Assembly: GCF_002939985.1 (NCBI RefSeq)
Contig: NZ_MDFM01000013.1
Location: 1-64,000, forward strand
Direction of reading: 5' to 3'
Length of the DNA stretch: 64,000 nucleotides
Origin: Xanthomonas hortorum pv. cynarae
GTDB taxonomy: Bacteria > Pseudomonadota > Gammaproteobacteria > Xanthomonadales > Xanthomonadaceae
Shown here piece by piece: positions 59,875-64,000 of the stretch. The notes under the pieces were generated by a model. It was not told the DNA's origin, ran no database searches, and saw nothing but the letters and a program-made list of their open reading frames with translations. How positions within the stretch are numbered: position 1 is the first letter of the stretch; every line of letters starts with the position of its first letter. The position numbers and the translations under genes are program-made.

Positions 59875-61221
59875 TCAGCGCGCGCTGATCGGGGCGACGA
59901 CGCCGGTCGAGGCCACCGGCGCCTGCAGCGGCGGCGAGCCGCCATCCAGCACCAGCTTCAACTGGTCGCGATCCAGCGCATTTTCCCAGCGCGACACCAC
60001 CACGGTGGCGACCGCGTTGCCGATGAAGTTGGTCAGCGAGCGGCACTCGCTCATGAAACGGTCCACGCCCAGGATCAGCGCCATGCCGGCCACCGGCACG
60101 TCCGGCACCACCGACAGCGTGGCCGCCAGGGTGATGAAGCCGGCACCGGTCACGCCGGCCGCACCCTTGGAGCTGAGCATGGCCACCGCCAGCAAGGTGA
60201 TCTGCTGGCCCAGGGTCAGGTCCACATTGGTGGCCTGGGCGATGAACAATGCGGCCAGGGTCATGTAGATGTTGGTGCCGTCCAGATTGAATGAATAACC
60301 GGTCGGCACCACCAGGCCCACCACCGACTTCTCGCAGCCGGCCTTTTCCATCTTTTCCATCAGCGACGGCAGCGCCGACTCCGACGAGGAAGTACCCAGC
60401 ACCAGCAGCAGCTCGGCCTTGAGATAGCGGATCAGCTTGAGCACCGAAAAGCCGCACAACCGACAAACAATGCCCAGGATCACCAGCACGAAGAACAGCG
60501 AGGTCACATAGAACGAACCCACCAGCCAGGCCAGATTGACCAGCGATTCCAGCCCGTACTTGCCGATGGTGAAGGCGATCGCACCGAACGCACCGATCGG
60601 CGCGGCCCTCATCAACATGTGCACCAGGCGGAATACCGGTGCGGTCAATGCTTCCAGAAAGCTCAGCACCGGGCGGCCGCGCTCGCCGACCAGGGCCAGC
60701 GCGATACCGAACAGCACCGCCACGAACAGCACCTGCAGGATGTTGCCATCGACGAACGCGCTGATCAGCGTGGCCGGGATGATGTCCATCAAAAAGCCGA
60801 CCAGGCTCAGCTCGTGCGATTTCTGCACGTAGGTGTTGACCGCGCTCTGATCCAGCTCGGCCGGGTTGATGTTCATGTCCGCGCCGGGCTGCACCACGTG
60901 CGCCACGATCATGCCCACGATCAACGCCAGCGTGGAGAAGAACAAAAAGTAGGCCATCGACTTGGCGAACACCCGGCCCACCGTCTTGAGATGGGTCATG
61001 CCGGCGATGCCGGTGACGATGGTCAGGAAGATCACCGGGGCGATGATCATCTTCACCAGCTTGATGAAGGCGTCGCCCAGCGGCTTGAGGCTTTCGGCGA
61101 AGGCCGGCTCGAAATGGCCGAGCAAGGCACCCAGGACGATCGCCACCACCACCTGGAAATACAGCTGGCGGTAGAAGGGGACGGACGCCGGCAACGGGCC
61201 GGCTGGCTTGCTGATGTGCAT
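59875..61221 (-). CDS. dctA: C4-dicarboxylate:cation symporter
   Basis: 448 residues, inner-membrane DAACS-family carrier for succinate, fumarate and malate. About eight membrane segments plus re-entrant loops. Family marks: [20 protein letters not shown] (the serine-rich loop), [20 protein letters not shown], and [20 protein letters not shown] (the substrate/cation motif). The ATG opens on [20 protein letters not shown]. Divergent from the porin gene, and near dctB, which is expected to control it. Confidence 0.97.
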   Translation of the reverse strand: MHISKPAGPLPASVPFYRQLYFQVVVAIVLGALLGHFEPAFAESLKPLGDAFIKLVKMIIAPVIFLTIVTGIAGMTHLKTVGRVFAKSMAYFLFFSTLALIVGMIVAHVVQPGADMNINPAELDQSAVNTYVQKSHELSLVGFLMDIIPATLISAFVDGNILQVLFVAVLFGIALALVGERGRPVLSFLEALTAPVFRLVHMLMRAAPIGAFGAIAFTIGKYGLESLVNLAWLVGSFYVTSLFFVLVILGIVCRLCGFSVLKLIRYLKAELLLVLGTSSSESALPSLMEKMEKAGCEKSVVGLVVPTGYSFNLDGTNIYMTLAALFIAQATNVDLTLGQQITLLAVAMLSSKGAAGVTGAGFITLAATLSVVPDVPVAGMALILGVDRFMSECRSLTNFIGNAVATVVVSRWENALDRDQLKLVLDGGSPPLQAPVASTGVVAPISAR

Positions 61222-61507
61222 GACACCACTCCGAGGGAACATAGAGGGCGCCTGAGCAGGCACCCGGTGCACGCATTCTGGCCGCACGTCACAGCCAGGG
61301 CCGATAGCCCATTGGTACTACGCACTGTCCGCGGGCTGAACGCCGTCTTACACTTCAGCCGCGCCATCGCCGGCCGTTAATTTCGTTTAACGCAGACACC
61401 GATTCCTGTGTTGTTGGCCGTCCGGAACCTGCGCGCTTGCTGAAGCTATTCAGTGCGACCGCCATGGCAGGACGCCCGGCCCCTTCTCATTGCCGAAGAT
61501 CACTCCT

Positions 61508-62680
61508 ATGCGCCTCAATCCGCTCGTTCTCGCGTTGGCCATCGCCGCCGCGCCCGCTGCCGCCAATGCGGCCACCTCGATCGAAAACTGGCCGACCAAG
61601 TACACCTTCGGTGATGGCACCGAGCTGGGTCTGACCGGCAACTACGCCTACGACGACAACAACTTCTCCGGCGACGACCGCCTGGAAGACCGCACCGACT
61701 TCCGCCGCAAGGAGTTCGGCGCCACCCTCAAGAAGAAGGGTGCCTACGACGCCATGGTGTATTTCGACTTCGAAGCCAAGCTATGGCTGGACGTGTTCTT
61801 CCGCTTCGAGACCAAGGCGCTGCTGGGCCAGGACTACGGTCGCGTGCGGCTGGGCTACATGAAGGTGCCGGTGGGTCTGGAAGCGGTGCAGAGCTCGCGC
61901 GCGGGCAGCTTCATGGAACTGGGCCTGCCGGTGCAGGCGGTGTTCCAGGGCCGCCGCACCGGTGTGGAGTGGACGCTGGAGCGTCAGCAGTACCTGCTGC
62001 AGGCCGGCGCGTACGGCGGCCAGGATCTGCAGGGCGACAACCCGGGCACCACCCAGGCCGTGCATGCGGCATGGACCCCGTTCAAGGCCGAAGGCGACGT
62101 GCTGCATCTGGGTATCGCCGGCTCGGTCGAAAACCCGCGCGGTTTCAGCGACGGCCGCGGCGTGTCCTTCAGCCCGCGCGTGCGCCTGCGTGCCCGCCCG
62201 GAAGCCGGCCTGACCGACGTGCGTCTGATCGATACCGGCACCATCCTCGATGTGGACCACGTGATCCGTACCGGCGTGGAAGCGGTCTGGATCCACGGCC
62301 CGTTCTCGCTGCAGAGCGAAGCGCTGCGTGCCGAAGTGGCGCGTAATGCCGGCCAGCCGCACTTCATCGCGCAGGGCCAGTACCTCTACGGCACCTGGTC
62401 GCTGACCGGCGAGTCGCGCAGCTATGCCGGCGGCGTCCCGGGCAATATCAAGCCGGCGCACGACTACGGCGCGGTCGAGCTGACCGCCCGTTACAGCCGT
62501 CTGAATCTGGAAGACAACAACGTCCACGGCGGCCGCCAGCACGACACCACCATTGGCGCCAACTGGTACCTCACCAGCCACTTCAAGATGCAGGCCAACT
62601 ACAGTTGGGTGGATTCCTCGCGCAATGGCGTGCATGAGACCCCGCACGTGATGGAACTGCGTGCGCAGGTGCAGTTTTAA
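61508..62680 (+). CDS. Phosphate-selective porin OprO/OprP family protein
   Basis: 390 residues. Signal peptide MRLNPLVLALAIAAAPAAAN-AA. Beta-barrel strands with regular alternation and a terminal Phe (MELRAQVQF). It aligns in character with the OprO/OprP anion-selective porins (VRLGYMKVPVGLEAVQSSRA, FQGRRTGVEWTLERQQYLLQ). Divergent from dctA and upstream of dctB, so the anion passing it could be a dicarboxylate rather than phosphate (inference). No strong ribosome-binding site. Confidence 0.86.
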   Translation: MRLNPLVLALAIAAAPAAANAATSIENWPTKYTFGDGTELGLTGNYAYDDNNFSGDDRLEDRTDFRRKEFGATLKKKGAYDAMVYFDFEAKLWLDVFFRFETKALLGQDYGRVRLGYMKVPVGLEAVQSSRAGSFMELGLPVQAVFQGRRTGVEWTLERQQYLLQAGAYGGQDLQGDNPGTTQAVHAAWTPFKAEGDVLHLGIAGSVENPRGFSDGRGVSFSPRVRLRARPEAGLTDVRLIDTGTILDVDHVIRTGVEAVWIHGPFSLQSEALRAEVARNAGQPHFIAQGQYLYGTWSLTGESRSYAGGVPGNIKPAHDYGAVELTARYSRLNLEDNNVHGGRQHDTTIGANWYLTSHFKMQANYSWVDSSRNGVHETPHVMELRAQVQF

Positions 62681-62784
62681 GCGCTGTTGAGCAGAGGCAA
62701 CGCGGGCCGGGTTGGCCGCACGTTGCCTTGGTTGGCCGCTTCAACGCGGTGATGCTGTAACGCACACCAGCGTGTGTGCCTCTG

Positions 62785-62820
62785 CGGCCGCATCCTTCCG
62801 AGGATGCGGCCGTAGTCGTT
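62785..62820 (+). terminator. Hairpin after the porin gene
   Basis: CGGCCGCATCCT (62785-62796) and AGGATGCGGCCG (62801-62812) around TCCG, followed by TAGTCGTTTG. The stem is perfect but the T-run is weak. Confidence 0.65.
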
Positions 62821-62918
62821 TGTCGGGGGCTTGTTTGGTGGTCATGCGGGGCGGTTGTCGGGGCGGATATCCGCGGCCATAGCTGCGCGATGTACCTGCG
62901 CACCGCCATACTTGCCGC

Positions 62919-64000
62919 ATGTACGCCTCGCAACGCCGCCGCCTGCTGTTCACGCTGTCCATCGTATTGGGCGGCATGTTGGTGGCCATGTTCGCGGCCG
63001 GGCATTTTGTCGAGCAGAACGCCTTGCGCGACGAAAGCGCCACCGTGCGGCGTCAGCTGCGGCTGTATGCGCAGGCCTTGCAGCAGCGTATCGATCGCTA
63101 TCGCACCTTGCCCCAGATTCTGGCGCTGGACCCGGAGCTGCGCGCTGCGGTGTCCGGGCCGTTGTCTGCCGCGCAGGTGGAACAGCTCAACGACAAACTC
63201 GAACGCGCCAACAACGTCACCCAATCGTCCACGCTGACGGTGATCGACCGCAGCGGTATCGCGTTGGCGGCCAGCAACTGGCGCGCGCCGCGCAGCAATG
63301 TGGGCGTGGACTACGCGTTCCGCCCTTATTACCAGCAGGCACTGGCCACCGGCAGCGGCAGCTTCTACGGCATCGGCATGACCACCAGCGAGCCGGGGTA
63401 TTTCCTCTCGCAGGCGATCGTCGACTCTGCCGGGCAGGTGCAGGGCGTGGTGGTGATCAAGATCGCGCTGGCTGCACTGGAACGCGAATGGCTGCAGACC
63501 CCGGACATCGTGCTTGCCTCCGATGCGCACGACGTGGTGTTTCTGGCCAGCCGCCCCGAGTGGCGCTACCGCATGCTGGCACCGTTGAGCCTGCGCGATC
63601 GCAGCGAATTGCAGAGCACCCGCCAGTACGCCGACCAGGGATTGCTGCCGTTGCAGCGCCGGCTGATCGAGCAGACCGGCAACGGTGGCGTATTGACCGA
63701 GGTGCGCGAGCCAGCGCTCGCCGGCCCGGTGCTGTGGCAGACCCTGGAAGTGCCCGAAAGCGGCTGGCGCCTGCATCTGCTGCACGACACCCGCGCCAGC
63801 GCAGCCGCCGGCCGCGCTGCTGCGATTGCCGCCGCCGGTGTATCGCTGGCACTGGCCTTGCTGTGGTTGTTCGTGCAGCAACGGCGGCGGCTGGCGGCTT
63901 TGCGTCAGCGCAGCCGGGACGAACTGGAAACACTGCTGCAACAACACGCCGAAGAACTGCGCACCGCCCAGGATGGCGTGGTCACCGCCGCGCAGCAGGC
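62919..64000 (+). CDS. dctB: C4-dicarboxylate sensor histidine kinase DctB, N-terminal part (runs off the window)
   Basis: 360 codons visible, open to the window end. MYASQRRRLLFTLSIVLGGM then LVAMFAAGHFVEQ is the first transmembrane helix. A periplasmic double-Cache sensor follows (VIDRSGIALAASNW, FRPYYQQALATGSGSFYGIG, EPGYFLSQAIVD, VIKIALAALEREW, WRLHLLHDT). The second transmembrane helix is near residues 299-318 (AAIAAAGVSLALALLWLFV), then a coiled coil. The kinase domain lies beyond the window. This is the DctB layout; linkage to dctA supports it. Confidence 0.9.
   Translation, partial: MYASQRRRLLFTLSIVLGGMLVAMFAAGHFVEQNALRDESATVRRQLRLYAQALQQRIDRYRTLPQILALDPELRAAVSGPLSAAQVEQLNDKLERANNVTQSSTLTVIDRSGIALAASNWRAPRSNVGVDYAFRPYYQQALATGSGSFYGIGMTTSEPGYFLSQAIVDSAGQVQGVVVIKIALAALEREWLQTPDIVLASDAHDVVFLASRPEWRYRMLAPLSLRDRSELQSTRQYADQGLLPLQRRLIEQTGNGGVLTEVREPALAGPVLWQTLEVPESGWRLHLLHDTRASAAAGRAAAIAAAGVSLALALLWLFVQQRRRLAALRQRSRDELETLLQQHAEELRTAQDGVVTAAQQ

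Overview
The window looks like a chromosomal segment of a Xanthomonas species. It is GC-rich (judged by eye), nearly every gene has a clear Xanthomonadaceae character, and the content is core metabolism: a PPi-dependent phosphofructokinase in place of the ATP enzyme, a K+-independent H+-pyrophosphatase, SRIRSVDVE-type TonB receptors, an ilvC-ilvG-ilvM-ilvA-leuA operon and a leuC-leuD-methyltransferase-leuB operon. No phage, insertion sequence, integron or CRISPR is visible. The accessory signal is regulatory DNA, gene decay and intergenic repeats.

Layout. 0.1-4.1 kb (minus): bestrophin-like channel, LON-domain protein, mpl, adk; a structured RNA gene on the plus strand sits between mpl and adk. 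4.2-10.9 kb: a pyrophosphate block (pfp, hppA, ppa) with three small exported proteins between. 11-12.2 kb: HDOD protein with a degenerate receiver. 12.5-18.8 kb (minus): TonB receptor preceded by an AraC regulator and a membrane winged-helix/beta-propeller regulator. 19.2-21.3 kb (minus): thiC under a TPP riboswitch. 21.6-25.5 kb: a second TonB receptor and an S9 peptidase, both broken. 25.5-29.2 kb (minus): chemoreceptor with a C-terminal sensor, then ggt. 29.4-35.6 kb: ilv/leuA operon with an attenuation leader. 36.3-40.3 kb (minus): leuC-leuD-methyltransferase-leuB, with a divergent LysR gene at 40.45 kb. 41.3-44.3 kb (minus): propeller-GGDEF protein. 44.5-47.5 kb: TetR, pcm-like methyltransferase, tolC. 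48-53.2 kb: LPS genes (waaA, lpxL, waaL-like ligase, glycosyltransferase, zinc-finger protein). 53.5-56.9 kb: GH92 mannosidase. 57.4-64 kb: C4-dicarboxylate block (maeB, dctA, anion-type porin, start of dctB).

How the genes work together. The ilv and leu operons carry all steps from threonine/pyruvate to the Val/Ile/Leu precursors except dihydroxyacid dehydratase and the final transaminase. The ilv leader encodes a peptide with seven consecutive branched-chain codons, followed by mutually exclusive hairpins. pfp, hppA and ppa together set the fate of pyrophosphate. dctB, dctA and maeB sense, import and oxidise C4-dicarboxylates.

Most notable signals: (1) the attenuation region of the ilv operon, with a possibly leaderless leader peptide and a second terminator just before ilvC; (2) four copies of a 102-109 bp palindromic intergenic element, as inverted pairs in two convergent gaps, whose 25-28 nt arms differ between copies but stay complementary within each copy; (3) a compact structured RNA with a C-rich hairpin loop at about 3.26-3.41 kb; (4) coordinated decay of a TonB receptor (internal out-of-frame deletion) and its neighbouring S9 peptidase (one amber codon). 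All assignments come from reading the sequence; no database search was run.
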